From positions 1-64,000 of the forward strand of contig JAOBSW010000133.1 of the NCBI GenBank assembly GCA_026214975.1: 64,000 nt of DNA, read 5' to 3'. This document shows, in pieces, positions 9,991 through 21,920 of the stretch. The number at the start of each line of letters is the position of its first letter. Positions within the stretch are counted from its first letter, which is position 1. Made by a program: the position numbers and the translations under genes. This DNA is from Gentiana macrophylla (taxonomy: Eukaryota > Streptophyta > Magnoliopsida > Gentianales > Gentianaceae). The notes beneath the pieces were generated by a model, which saw only the letters and a program-made list of their open reading frames with translations, had not been told where the DNA came from and made no database searches.

Positions 9991-12276
9991 TGTTATGTCC
10001 CGTCTGACACGAGTTCTTATCCGGAAATTAGAACGCTCAAAGACATGTCGCTTAGAGAAAACCATAATCCCCACGTATGCCTTACGCCATATCAGGTAAT
10101 TAAAGGCGCGGAAGAAAGACACAAATAAGAGACTCAGAAAAGTAAATACTATCGAATACAATCATTTGTCAAACTATGCCAAGAATAATGAGAAAAATAA
10201 ATACTATCATTCATTACAACAAGCATGTCTCGAGAAAATGAACAATTACAAAAAAATTGCTTGATGTTCAAAAAGTAACAATTTCGTAAAGTAACAAAGA
10301 ATAACGAGGTAACAATACAATAAAATGATTATTTCCAACTGATAAGAACAACTATGAGAGCAAAAGAATAAGAATAATTCAATAAAAACATCATTTCCAA
10401 CATATAGTAACAATTACGAGTGAAGTGACCGTAATACATGGAGTAACAACACAATAACAAGGACCATCTTCAACATATAGTAACAAATACGTGTGAAATA
10501 ATAGCGTGAAGTAAAAGCATCGTATCAAGCTTCAAGCGTATAAGGTGGGGAAGAATTTTAGCATAGATTAATACTGAATATATTTTGTTTTAAGGCAGCT
10601 TTTTTGATTGTATTTTGATGTTTATTTTATTGAAACAAAATTGATAGGCTGTTTTTGGGAAAATTGACTTTCCAACAATTACTCCACCTTTGATGGCCGT
10701 ACAATTACTTCTGCATTTACGTGTTGATTTTTTAAAACATTTTGATCCCTTATTTACTACCGTAAGTATTTTGGCCTATTAATTATAAAATTATCATTTT
10801 GACCATAAAAGAATGCAATTGTTCTTTCATCCTAAATTATTAGATTCTTTATCGCTTCGACCCATTTCCCATATTTATGTGACCAATTCAATTGCGGTGG
10901 TTCACTTCATTCTCATCAACATGTCATGACTAACTGTTTAGCTTAGCTTATCTTTGTTACATCAAGATTCAAAGGTACTACACATGGTGCTACTCACCAT
11001 GAACTATCCGGGTGCTACTATTGGTGGATCACAAGAATAGCCATAGGCTAGCTCCCCGATAATGTACACGCTCGGGTGAAGCCCTCCTCCGCACCTTGAG
11101 TCTAATAGACTTACGGGTTAAGTACCTCCGCACTTGGAGTCCAGGAGACTTACGGAGTTATTCGCTTTATTTGACCCACCACACATCGCGATATGAACTT
11201 GTTCCTAACCAAGAATGGATTGATGTATAGTCTTTTAACTACACAAGTACGTTTGTTATTAATTATTAACTAGCCACCTAAGTATTTTCAAGTAAGCTCC
11301 TCACCTCTACTACTCTTCCTAGACCACTAGGCACGGACAAGATCTAGCACATACACGATATTGAAGAATGCTAATTCCTCAAAACACAAGCCATTCGTAT
11401 TCTTTCGACGTCCGAACTTCAACTCTATGGAAAAGTAAATCCGGTGTGTGAAACTAAACGATCGTGGCTTAATCGAGGCTTGTTCATATTCATTTAATGT
11501 TATTAGATCAAGAGATAACATTTATAACTCATCTCGTAGCTTAAAACACTCTAAACGACATTTAGACAAGTGTTAATGGGCGCCAACACTTTGGGGCGTA
11601 CCAAATCTGCTACAATGACTTCACTAAACTCTCTGCTCGTGTTTTGTGGTGCTAAAGCCGGCATGTTGTAACAGCCAGAGAGTTCACGTAACTCTCGAAC
11701 AGTCGTGGGCGCCAAAAGGGTTGGGGCGCTTAAAACTCGACAAAATCAGACACATACATAAGCACTCTATCGTGACTCTATCGATTTCTACTCAAAAACC
11801 AACCAATTTTAACATCAAAATATACATCCAAATAGCATCAAAACATGTTCTAAAACATTGCTATAACACCTCTTACATAACAACAACAAGCAAGCATCAA
11901 TGATTTATAATTAACTGGATGACACTTCACTACCCAAAACACAACATTAACAACCATACAAACCTTAATTAAACATTAGGAAGAGCCTCTTACCTTTCAA
12001 GCAAGAAAACCAAAGTGAAAACCACAAGGAGATCTCGAACATCACCAATTTGAGATTCCTTCCTTATTAGTGGGAGGTTTATATTTGTAAGCAATAACTC
12101 CCAATGAGTTATTGCTTATTAAATCCTTAACTCCAATTAAATCCCATAATTTCCTTTAAATTCCCATTAAATCCTTTTTTTCTTTTAAACCTTAAATCCA
12201 TAAATAATAAATATATATTCCGTGTTTCAGTAAAAAAGACACGCCCTGCCGTTTCTAAAAAAGTCGGGATATTACA
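9991..12276 (-). mobile_element. Solo LTR of the Tekay-like gypsy family
   Basis: Plus-strand ends are TGTTATGTCCCG (9991) and CGGGATATTACA (12276), matching the family LTR ends at 29543 and 24398. It is about 2.29 kb, close to the reassembled length of the right LTR at 29543-39916. No PBS, PPT or coding region adjoins. The left flank is identical to that of the LTR at 23910, but the right flank (CATACAACCC) is not, and no 5-bp target duplication is evident. A product of LTR-LTR recombination is inferred. Confidence 0.8.
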
Positions 12277-12955
12277 CATACAACCCGTAATCGGATAATG
12301 TATGACTACTGTGATCGACAAAAAAATCGTGGAACGATTGACGCAATCGGATCATTAGCAGCAGTACAAAAAATAACTCACATTGTTTAATTCATCTACA
12401 TTACCCGATTTGCGGAGAACTCTATTTGATTTTTGTAAATAACACACACAACCACTCGATCAAACAAAATTAGCACATCTTTGACCATAAAATATATATA
12501 CACCCACAAAATTGCACACTATTCACCGGTATATCATCAACAAATTTTACATGCAAAATAAAGTGTACATACTAAGGTAGTGACTCCTCAAGTGCTACCG
12601 ATCAATTCGAATAATCAATACAAAATTAATAGATTGTCATGTACTACCGAGAGCTACACTACCGATGATTTTACTCTATCGACAAAGTCAATTAACAAAT
12701 CTTCTATCCTAATATTATGTGTCCTGAAGCCGGAGCATGATAGTAAAGATATGCACGTCAACTTGTTAATACCACTCAAAAGATTTTGCAAATCCATAAT
12801 CAATTTCCTTAATACATAGCAACGAGAAATAAAAAATCTTAAGGGTTATTATCAATCTCATCAATACGACAAATCACATGCATCAAATTCTATCAAAGTA
12901 GATGTTGTAAAGGCACGATTCATTCTAAATAGAACAATATCATGATTAAACAATA
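12277..12955. other. AT-rich sequence, nothing recognised
   Basis: No long frame, no terminal repeats and no similarity to other parts of the window were found. It could be decayed transposon or spacer DNA. Confidence 0.5.
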
Positions 12956-13560
12956 TAGCACGCACAACATGTATGTTATGACGGATTGATCGAGAAGTGA
13001 TGGTGATTGTGAGTAAAGACAGACAATTAACAAGTAAACAAACACAAAAACAAGAAAAACACGGCTTTAACGTGGTTTTCGGCAATAATGCCGACTACTC
13101 CACAAACAAACGAGGATATATTATTATCACGAGAAAATTACATCATAATTAGAATTAATACAGACGGTATTTATAGCCACGGGAATCAAACCCTAATCAA
13201 CTAAACAGTCAACCCAGTAAATGACTGAAATAGCCCGAAGTAACTTTATCAAAAGCGGAAAACCATGCAAACAGACGTGTTCCCAAGTCTGGCGAGAATC
13301 AACGACCTTGACTTGGTGAGCCTTGTCTCCAGCAGATTGATCAACCCTGCTGACCTGCCTCAGCTGAACACCAGATCATAGTTTTCTCACTAGACTCAGC
13401 AGTATAGTTTAAGTCACCATTACAATTTACATTGTTCAATGATCGGCAATTTCTCGAGATAAGTGTTCAAGTAACTGCACATATTGCATGTTATATCAAA
13501 CAGTTCACCAAGATTTATATACAACGAGAGCAAATAAGAAACTTACCGAACACATCCTTA
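12956..13560 (-). mobile_element. Probable Copia-type LTR remnant
   Basis: On the minus strand a TATA box GGCTATAAATACCG (13165-13180) is followed 60-110 bases later by GTGGAGTAGTCGGCATTATT and ACCACGTTAAAGCC. This arrangement (GTGG...GGCAAT...CCGAA.CCACGTTAAA) is common in the U5 part of plant Copia LTRs. Exact borders were not found, and no coding region is attached. Confidence 0.45.
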
Positions 13561-14270
13561 GACACGGCAAAGTCGAGCCTTCATAGCACCACACGATTGA
13601 AAGATATGTAGTCCATTCGTACTCAAATTAACAAATCATAAAAAGAAAAGTGTATACATAGAAATTTCAGCTTCACCTCAACCAAACTGAATGCAAAATT
13701 AAATAAAGTAACAACAATTTTTCAACCAACTTTAGGAATTAATTTCTCATTCACTCGAAATCTGAATCGAGTGATTCCAAAGCCAAAATTCATCTACTCC
13801 GTGAGTGTTATTTTAAGAGGTAGAATGCTTCCAATGAATCACACGGGAACGTAACCGAAATTTGCGCTTAACTTGACTGTTTCAACCCATGTTTCAAACC
13901 TCCCATTTCATGGGATTTGCCTTATATCTCCAACAAATACTACTTGATTATTATTAATACAATAGTTGGAATGTTATGAAACATTGTTGGTCGTATAATA
14001 AAGTAATAGCTAGAGCCTAGATGAAGAAAAACATGATTGGTATTTATTTTGTATTAGAAAAGATGTGAACAATTATATACATTCTATCAACCAATTCAAT
14101 AACAAGCGTGGAAATGTATATTTATAAAAAAAATTGAAAACCAAAACACCCCAAATTAATTTTTTGGGACCGCCATTGGTTTCCTCTATGCATTTTGGTA
14201 AAAAGGTGGATCATGGTTCGGCATTTACAAGCATTTTCCTTGATTAATTAATAAACATTCTTGTTTTGTT
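13561..14270. other. No gene seen
   Basis: AT-rich sequence between the LTR remnant and copy B. Frames are short and lack motifs. Confidence 0.5.
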
Positions 14271-14277
14271 AAAAAAT

Positions 14278-15300
14278 GATATTTTACCAAACTATTGTAA
14301 ATCGGATTCTGATGAAATATACCACCTCAAATCGTAAATCGGAATCTTGTTTCTGCTTTTTCTAGCTGTTACGGCTATAAATAGATTCTAATTTACCTAG
14401 AGTTTACAATTTCTAAACATTTTATCCCCAACAATACTTTTGACTCGGCATCTTCTTCTAGGTTTTCTAGCAGGCTGCGATTTAAATTCATTTGATTTCC
14501 CTTTGCTACTCTGATTTTTGTTTTCTGATTAAATTGTTTGATGTATCAGAAAACCGATCTATCTTCTTGACATGGCTGTTTTTCTTTGGGGATAATGAGT
14601 AAAGAAGGGTGTTTTGGAAAAAAAGTTTGGAAAAAAAGTTTGGAAAAAAGGGTGTTTTGGATTTTAGTGAAGTTTGACCCGCGATTTTCTCCCATTTCTT
14701 TCACAAATGTGCACGATCTTAAGGGCCTCAAATCCCCTAAGGGGTGCCCCTTCCCAAATAGGGTTTTAGTTTGGTTCAAAAAACACCTAAAACGGAAGAA
14801 AAAAATTCAAATTTTGGGACAAAACCGTTTTACACAAGTTTTTTGGTCAAAGACCCGTTTTAAGCAAATATCCCTTTTCTTTGAGATGCTTGATTATTTG
14901 CCTAGTACTATTATTTCATCATTTTATTGATGTTTCCCTTTTCGTCTCGGTGACTACAAATATTGTTTTGGAAGATTTTAAGGAGATTAATTAAAATTGT
15001 AAGATCTGTTAATGATCTTTCTTTGCAAACATACTTTTAACAAGAAATGTTGTTTTGGAAGACTTTTGCGAGATTAATTAAAATTTTAAGATCGGTTAAT
15101 GTTATTTCTCTCTTTGAAGACATACTACTAAACAAGATCTATATATCCCAAAAATGATTGAATGACAAAATCTTTGGTGCTTGTTTTTGCAGATTTTGGA
15201 AATTAAGTAATACAACCTCATTGTTAAGAATAGTGAATTTGTACAAACTATTTTGAATAGTAGAAAGATCGTTGATCATGACATATCATTTTGTATGCAT
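14278..15300 (+). repeat. Left arm of module, copy B, with TATA box
   Basis: A copy of the left arm of the first locus. CGGCTATAAATAGATTC gives a canonical TATA box at 14375-14384, followed by the leader TTCTTCTAGGTTTTCTAGC and two intron-like repeats containing AGATTAATTAAAATTTTAAG. It is interrupted at 14589-14874 by a MITE. It leads directly into the plus-strand exon-like block at 15307, which shows the module's original continuity that is broken in copy A. Confidence 0.6.
14589..14874. mobile_element. Mutator-like MITE, 286 bp
   Basis: Ends are GGGATA and TATCCC (inverted), flanked by the 9-bp direct repeat TTTTCTTTG at 14580-14588 and 14875-14883. The homologous site near 955 (first locus) has a single CTGTTTTTCTTTG and no insert, so the empty site confirms the borders. 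A 9-bp target duplication is the hallmark of the Mutator superfamily. It has no coding capacity. A relative lies at 63314-63625. Confidence 0.85.
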
Positions 15301-15306
15301 TTGCAG

Positions 15307-15619
15307 TGGAGTTGTTGATGATGTTCCTGCAAAAGAATTGAAGGAGCTGCTGCTGTTGAAGTGTGGGTTCTAGTGTACGTGCTACAACCAATGGTAAACC
15401 TCGAATATTGAAATCTTCTCGTGGGCGTAATCAAGCACTCCCGGCCTGCAAAGTTCAATGATTCTATTCTGCATTCATGGAAGAAGGAAAAATCAGAAGA
15501 GAATGTTAGGAAGAAATCAAAACGGGAAGGGCCGCCTCGTAAGGGCTTTGGAATTGCAATAGAAGATTGTGTTATGAAACCAACCAAGGCTTCTAGCTTG
15601 GAGCTCACTAAGTGTTTGG
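15307..15619 (+). pseudogene. Exon-like block on plus strand, copy B (fuller)
   Basis: It starts after ATTTGCAG and encodes GVVDDVPAKE, then VRATTNGKPRILKSSRGRNQ followed by ALPACK. From 15457 it encodes a 60-residue stretch with SWKKEKSEENVRKKSKREGP and PTKASSLELTKC. Two frame changes or stops separate these. It is more complete than copy A. The same DNA also carries an open 121-codon frame on the minus strand (15276-15641), but the composition of the plus-strand reading looks more protein-like. The family is not recognised. Confidence 0.5.
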
Positions 15620-16456
15620 AAATCATCATCATCAGTTTCATTACCTACATAAATAACAGTCGAGAATCAATAAATCTTCAAATAATTTTCAATTATTTAT
15701 CGGAATTTACGTAAATAGTTCTAAATAGAAATAAATACCATCAACATCCACTTCACCAGCATCATCAACATTTTCTTGATGATTTCCAACACCACTGTCT
15801 GTATTCATTTCAATCATCTGATTATCAGGATCAGTATTTGCAGCAGCCTCAACTGCAGACTCCATCTCGGCATCTGGAGCGACGCGACGAAAACAAAAAT
15901 TGACGGTGTAATTAATTATAACATGTGAAAACGATTTCCAAGTAATCGGAAAATACCTGCATTACAAGCTTCTTCATGAACCCTTTCCTCATTTAATGGT
16001 AACGGTGTTGGTGATTCCGATGTCTGTAATGGTACAACGGCGACGCATCACCCGAAACCTCGTTCAAGGTGGTGCTAATATTGTTTGGAGTTGGTGCAGT
16101 TTCTCCATTTGCACTTGTACTTGCACCGTCGTTTCTACGGCATAAAGGACAGTGCCGTGGTCGGTTTTGAACAGGTAAAGGAGGAAGATCCCGACCTGGA
16201 AATGGATTCGTGGCCTCGGGATTTCTTTGCCTCATTGCCAATACATACCCGCTAAATCAAAAAAAAAAAAAAAGAAACGAATTAAGATCTCTATCAAAGT
16301 GGAATACAATATTATGAATTTCAAAGAAGAGGTTTCCTACGAGGAATGCGCAAAATGATATGTCATGATCAACGATCTTTCTACGATAGTAAATTTTGCG
16401 TACAAACTCTGTATCCGTTGTTCACAGCCATGTTTGTTTTCCATCGGTTCCACAAT
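15580..16456 (-). pseudogene. Unrecognised multi-exon gene fragment, copy B
   Basis: Exon-like blocks at 16456-16341, 16251-15957, 15873-15739 and 15644 to about 15580 match copy A, with the same GT-AG borders. A one-base deletion in block 2 (after EVSGD) shifts the frame, so copy B is a clear pseudogene. The donor of block 2 reads CAG|GTATTT here, a stronger site than in copy A. Block 4 runs as ETDDDDFQTLSELQARSLGW and then meets the plus-strand block. Confidence 0.55.
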
Positions 16457-16721
16457 CTGCAAAAAAAAAGCACAAAATGAAACAAAAAAGAATTGATAAT
16501 GAAATAATGAAATAAACGGACTTCACATAACATTGCTCACAAACCATGATGCATACTTAGCCTAACCAGTATGTTTTCTAGCAGGTGGTTGATATTTGAA
16601 CGCGGGGTAAAACCATAACCAAAACTAAATAGTTAACATCTAACAAACAGTGAAATCATCATGTAAAAAATAAATAAGACTGATCGATAACTCAGAAAGG
16701 CCGTTGTATTCAAGAAATCAT

Positions 16722-16828
16722 AAACATGAAACCATGACCCTAAGGGAAACAAAACATGAAACCATGACCCTAAGGGAAACGAACCATGAAATCATAAACA
16801 TGAAACCATGACCCTAAGGGAAACGAAA
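16722..16828. repeat. Short tandem repeat, copy B
   Basis: The same CATGAAACCATGACCCTAAG unit as 5375-5490, with one partial unit fewer. A useful marker of divergence between the two copies. Confidence 0.85.
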
Positions 16829-17149
16829 TTTTGATAAGCAAAATATTCATTAATGAGCACCCACATCACACGCATACACAGAAAGACCCTTTCTCATTTT
16901 TAAAATTGCAAAAAAAACCTAGTGACATATAATTCCTACTATTATGTTTTGTTTTTCAAATTTTCTTCATTTTTCCTTATACACCTTCAACACCTTCCGA
17001 GCTATGAGATTGACCTTCGACAATACTAGCAAGTTTACTCATCATAAACAACAACATTGGCTATGATTAATGAATTTCCAATTTTGGGATATCCAACTTG
17101 AAGTGCTAAAAGTTCTAACATGGAAATGAACTATAGAAACTTCTCCATG

Positions 17150-17830
17150 GAATCTAGATAAACACACTTGCATATGATAACATAGAAACAAATGAGAAAC
17201 CGGTTGAAGCATTTTTCATTTGCAGATATTTATCAAGAACATAATGCCAAAGATTTAGCCAAAGATTTTTCAAAACAATAACAAATCAACAAGAAATTAA
17301 CTTCACGAATGTTGGCATAGAAAAAAAGAACATTAACATATCTTAAAATTTTAGTTAATCTCACTAAAATCTTCAAAAACAATAATTGACAAAGCAACGT
17401 GATCTATATCAATAAAGCACCAGGAGAATTATTTGTAGTCACTAAGATGAACAGGGAAACATGAATAAAAATACAAGGCAAAAAATTAAAGCTTCGCAAA
17501 ACAAAACAAGCATGTCATTCACAAACATAAATTGAACAAATAAAGATGGGTTCAAACAATTTAATTGGAAAACAAAAATTTGAGGGTCAAATTCAATAAG
17601 AGTAGCAGAGGGAGTTTCAGATGAATCACCCTCATTTTAATTTGTGCAATTCCTCTTGACATAAGGAAAAGATAGCCATGTCAGAGAAACCCTAGAAGAA
17701 CAATTTGAGACAAAAGTATAGTTGGGGAGGAAATGTGGCGAAATTGTGAACTCTAGGGCAACTAGAAACCTATTTATAGCCTTAAAACAAGAGAAAGCGG
17801 AAATCGTTGTCTAAAAGAAAAAAAAAAAAA
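17150..17830 (-). promoter_or_regulatory. Promoter and 5'-UTR-like right arm, copy B
   Basis: The counterpart of 5850-6535, with the minus-strand TATA box GGCTATAAATAGG near 17769-17781. It differs by small indels, such as a GCG insertion in the leader near 17738. Confidence 0.5.
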
Positions 17831-18519
17831 ACCTATTTTAAACTTATTTAAAAAAAAATCATTTTTAAAAACAATTTTAACCTTACAAAATTATGTTATA
17901 ATTTATCTTAAAGCCGGATAAAAAAAAAGGATGCATCGTTAACAAATTTCATTTTATAAGTATACCTTATTGGAATAACATATGGTGAAACACCGTATTC
18001 TGCTTCAAATAAAATAATAATCACATATTTCTCTTTAATATAATCATTTATAATTTTCATGAAATTAAATAATTATTTTACATCTATTGTATCATAGTGT
18101 AGTTATTTGTTGCATTACAAAAAGAAGTTGTTAATAAAAAGAAGGTAAGACGATATAAGTTCATGTATATATTTAAAAAAAAATCTCTTGTGGCACCGCA
18201 CTTGTATTTGAATTTTACATTACGTTGGATAAGGATTAACGAGTATTCGGTGCACAGGCGCTGTCTGCCGCTTATATGTGTGTATGTATGTGTGTGTGAG
18301 ATATCCGCAATTTTTAAAGTAAAAAAAATTAATAGTGACAAATTAATTAGTAGTTAATTTCGGAGATAATTATGGTAGGAGATTATAGTAGATGATTTGT
18401 TTTCTTTTATACGGTAGAATCCCGATTGTTATTATTATTAATTTATGTGATACATGTATGTTTTTTTTATAAGCAATAAATATATATATAGACTATTTCC
18501 GTCCAGAAGCATGGACCGG
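17831..18519. other. AT-rich spacer, no gene seen
   Basis: The counterpart of 6536-7232; no supported coding region. Confidence 0.6.
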
Positions 18520-18640
18520 AAAATATAGGTTTTTGTCAGGAAGGACAGATTAATAAATAAACCAGGATGCAAGGATATTGATAATCAGTCAGGACAAAAC
18601 CTATGTAAATTTCCAAAAACACTCTTTTTCTATGTATCTA

Positions 18641-19187
18641 CAGTAAAACCTCTATAAATTAATAATGTTGGGACCGGGATATTTTATTAATTTAGCGAGA
18701 TATTATTATATCGATAAATTAATAATTTATTAATTTAAAGAGGTTTTATGTATAACCTTTAAATTTCCAAGTCCAATGTACTAGTTTCAATGTATATTAG
18801 TTAGAGATGAAAAATAAATTACAAAAACAAGTTCCAAGGCACATTCTATGAATGTACATTCACAAATTATTTGAATTTGACAATGCCCCAACTCTTAAAT
18901 GCAATGAGGAGATTTAAATATGAACTCAATATAGATTTGAAGTTCAATAAAAAACAAGTGACTATATATTCATTTTTTACTAGATAATCTTAAAATTTGG
19001 AATCTTTTAGTACATACATAATTATTAATTTATAGTTTCGTTGGGACCAATATATATACACTGGGATTTCAAAAAAGTTATTATCTTATTATTTTATCGA
19101 TTGGGGTCCATTTTGTCTTTGGTCCCAAGTTGGGACTGGACAAATTATTAATTTTATCGAGGTTATTAATTTATAGAGGTTTTACTG
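18641..19187. mobile_element. Emigrant-like MITE, 547 bp
   Basis: Terminal inverted repeats CAGTAAAACCTCTATAAATT and its complement at the right end, flanked by TA (18639-18640, 19188-19189). The homologous empty site in copy A (7348-7365) reads TATCTATAAAATA with a single TA. Size, ends and TA duplication match Emigrant, the plant MITE family related to pogo/Lemi1. No ORF. Confidence 0.92.
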
Positions 19188-19693
19188 TATAAAATAAAAA
19201 ACCCTCATTCCCAAAAAAGGCATCGAGTTCAAAAGGAGACCGGAATCAGCGTTCAAAACACCACGAAATTGAGCATTTGAAATAAACGCCCAAAATTGAT
19301 GGCGAGAGGACTAACAGGTGATGAAGTTTTGGGTTTGTCTAGCAATGGAGACCGGCGATCACCTAAAAATTTTGGGTTTGTCCGCCGGTGAGAGGAGTCG
19401 TTGAAGACGCCGGCGCTCATAGACGGACGCGTCGATGCCGTAGTCATTTGGCGGATTGTTTCCGGTAATCAATCCGTGAATCGTTCAAACGCCGCCGCTG
19501 GCGATGCACGGGAACAAGCGCCCTTTATTTGGAACACCATGCCGGGAACAAATTGCACCGGTGAATCGTTCAAATGCTGTTGATGCAGAATTGTTCAACT
19601 GCCACCATCTTCAACGCCTCTGGCATTTTTTCGGCATCAGATCTGTGGAATTTTGCTTAATTATTCACCTCGGCAGCAATTATCGCCATAAAC

Positions 19694-19811
19694 ATGGCAT
19701 CAAACCATCCCAAATTCCTCCAAATTCTCCTGTTCTTCTTAATAATCCTTCATATTGCAGCACCAGTAACATCTCAAGAATGCAAGGAGGATCGTATCAT
19801 TGTTGCTATTT
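19694..19811 (+). pseudogene. Captured first exon with signal peptide
   Basis: From ATG the frame reads MASNHPKFLQILLFFLIILH, then IAAPVTSQECKEDRIIV. This has a short polar start, about 14 hydrophobic residues, a small-residue cleavage region near APVTSQ, and a Cys just after it, as in a secreted plant protein. The frame then enters the motif array, so only one exon is present. The homologous piece at 7870 has lost the cleavage region by substitutions and indels. The source gene is not recognised. Confidence 0.6.
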
Positions 19812-20167
19812 CTTTTTGGTTTTACTGCATGTATATTATAGGTTGTTACTACTAATTGGTTTTACTACATGTATATTATTGGTTGTTACTACTAATTTTT
19901 TAACGTTACTACATTTTTGATGTAACTTTATCTATTTTATGGGCTGTTACTACTTGTTTTTTGGCTGTTACTATTTGTTCATTGGATATTACTACATTTT
20001 ATGGGTTTTTACTACACTTTATCTAGCTTTACTACATGTTTAATGTGTAAAAAAAAAAATGAGTATTTCGGTCCATTTATTATAAATTTGTCCTTTTTAA
20101 TCACATAAAATGGAAATTGTCCTTCTATCCCGATTTATGATTTTATTGTCCTTCCGCCCCTTCCCCC

Positions 20168-21640
20168 AAAATATATCCAGTGATTACAACAAACTAAAAG
20201 CCAAACCGAAATGAAAATAACAAAATGACCAAACTTAATATGTACTCAAAACTTAAACATCGAACCAAACAGCAGCATAATAGAGACAAGGCCTTAGGAT
20301 TTCCTCCAACCTAGCAAAGGATGAGTGCACCATTGAGTCCAATTGCGGATGTATTTTCGTGCACTTAGTTGAAATCCATAGAAATGCCATTTGTTGAATT
20401 TCAGTGAACAGATTTAGCTCATCAAATATCACACCATTAAAGACCATACTATTTCTAAGCTTCCAGAGACAACATAAAGCCGTTCTCTTAATAGCACACC
20501 ATATCTGTGATTTAAACCTCTTAGCTTAAAGACATAGATGTTGCCAATTGGTTCATTCAAAGCAAATCGTTAACATTCAAAGTCGATGGACCATTGATGC
20601 CACACTAGTAAATTATCTTCCTCCACAACAAGAAATATTTAGAACAATTAAGTAAAAGATGATCCGTTGCTTCATTGAACAATTGACAAAAAGCACAACC
20701 GGAGTCTGGGACGACAAATTTCCTCTTGATCAAGTTGACTCTTGTTGGAAGCCTGTTGACGTTAGATCTCCAAATAAGGAAGTTGACTTTTGATGGTAGA
20801 TATAGATGTTGATTGAATAGAACTCCAACATTATCATTGTTTGTGATCATCTCCACAAGAGAAACTGACGAGTCTAACAATCTTCGATAGGCATGAACAG
20901 AAAAAAAAAACTCCATCTTTGCTCAATTTCCACCATGTTGTATCACTTTGATTTCAAACATGAGAAACACAATGCAACAAACTTAAGAAATCAGAAAACT
21001 CTCCGACTTCCCTACCTCTCAGATTCCTCCTCCACGACCAATGCCACATCCAAACTCCCTCAAACCACTCACCTTTCTCCCTCACAAAAGCCTCCTTGCA
21101 AGTGTCTAAGGTAAAGAGCCTTGGGTACAAGTGCGTTATAGGAGAAATTGTGATCCAAGAATCCCTCCAAAACCTAATACTATCCCCATTTCCTAACTTC
21201 CAACAATAAGATGACAAAAGATCCACCCCACATGCAACTTTGACCGAACAAAGTCCAGCCCACGTGCAACTTTGACCGAAAAAGCTTTCAGGATATTACC
21301 CCACACCCTTCCTTTAAAACTACCCACAAGCGAGCCCTCGAACCCTCCATCCTCACCATATAGTTCCTTAATGACTTTCACCAACAAAGCCCCATTCTCG
21401 CTCGTGAAATGCCAAAACCATTTACCTAAAAGCGCTAAATTTTGGGTCCTAAGACTCCCCACCCTCAGCCCCCCATCTCTTTGCTTCTCAAAATATTGTC
21501 CCAAACAACCCAAGCCATTATTTGCGAACAACCTGCCCCACCCCAAAATAAAAGACAACGAATATTCTCCAATGTTTGAATGATGACTTTTGGAGCCAGA
21601 AAAGAGAGAGATGGTAGAGTGGAGTACTACCAAGATCACG
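20168..21640 (-). pseudogene. LINE ORF2 C-terminal half, copy B
   Basis: Minus-strand frames give, in order: LGWGRLFANNGLGCLGQYFE and LALLGKWFWHF (21639-21193, RT connection region); WKLGNGDSIRFWRDSW (21226-20954); and NRLPTRVNLIKRKFVVPDSG, CAFCQLFNEATDHLLLNCSK (20916-20605, zf-RVT with the Cys/His pattern). The tail NSMVFNGV follows at about 20450. Three frame breaks. It shares its 3' end with copy A, next to the hAT-like element. Confidence 0.8.
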
Positions 21641-21920
21641 ATTTAACAAGGATCAACTTTCCCCAAACGATAACAATTTGAATTCTAAGAGCTAATTTCA
21701 ACAACAAGTTTGTTGATACCAACAAGCGATTATCATCTTGACACCAACAAGTTTGTCGATAGCTCTGAGATCCATTGATAGGATCATATATGTTTGGTAT
21801 TTCATTGCATTTTTGAGATGATTTTACGTAGATAGGGTATTGCTTAAAAATGTTACGCCATGTGTACATAAAGATTCGAGTTGATTCTTTTTTCTTTGAT
21901 GATCTCGATCAATAAGATCA
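21641..21920. other. Unassigned sequence between LINE and PUF fragment
   Basis: Low-complexity ACAACAAG-rich sequence with no supported frame. It may belong to the same captured locus as the PUF fragment. Confidence 0.4.

Larger units (their letters stand above)
18528..20167 (+). mobile_element. hAT-like non-autonomous element with motif array, copy B
   Basis: Bounded by GGTTTTTGTCAGG and GCCCCTTCCCCC, with the 8-bp direct repeat AAAATATA at 18520-18527 and 20168-20175. Without the inserted MITE it is 1091 bp, as in copy A. It contains a GC-rich block, a signal-peptide-like exon (19694-19808), and an array of GGCTGTTACTACTTG / TTACTACATTTT motifs at 19830-20040. An 8-bp target duplication is typical of hAT. 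Terminal inverted repeats are weak at best (TRGG....GG), so the class is inferred. Confidence 0.65.
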
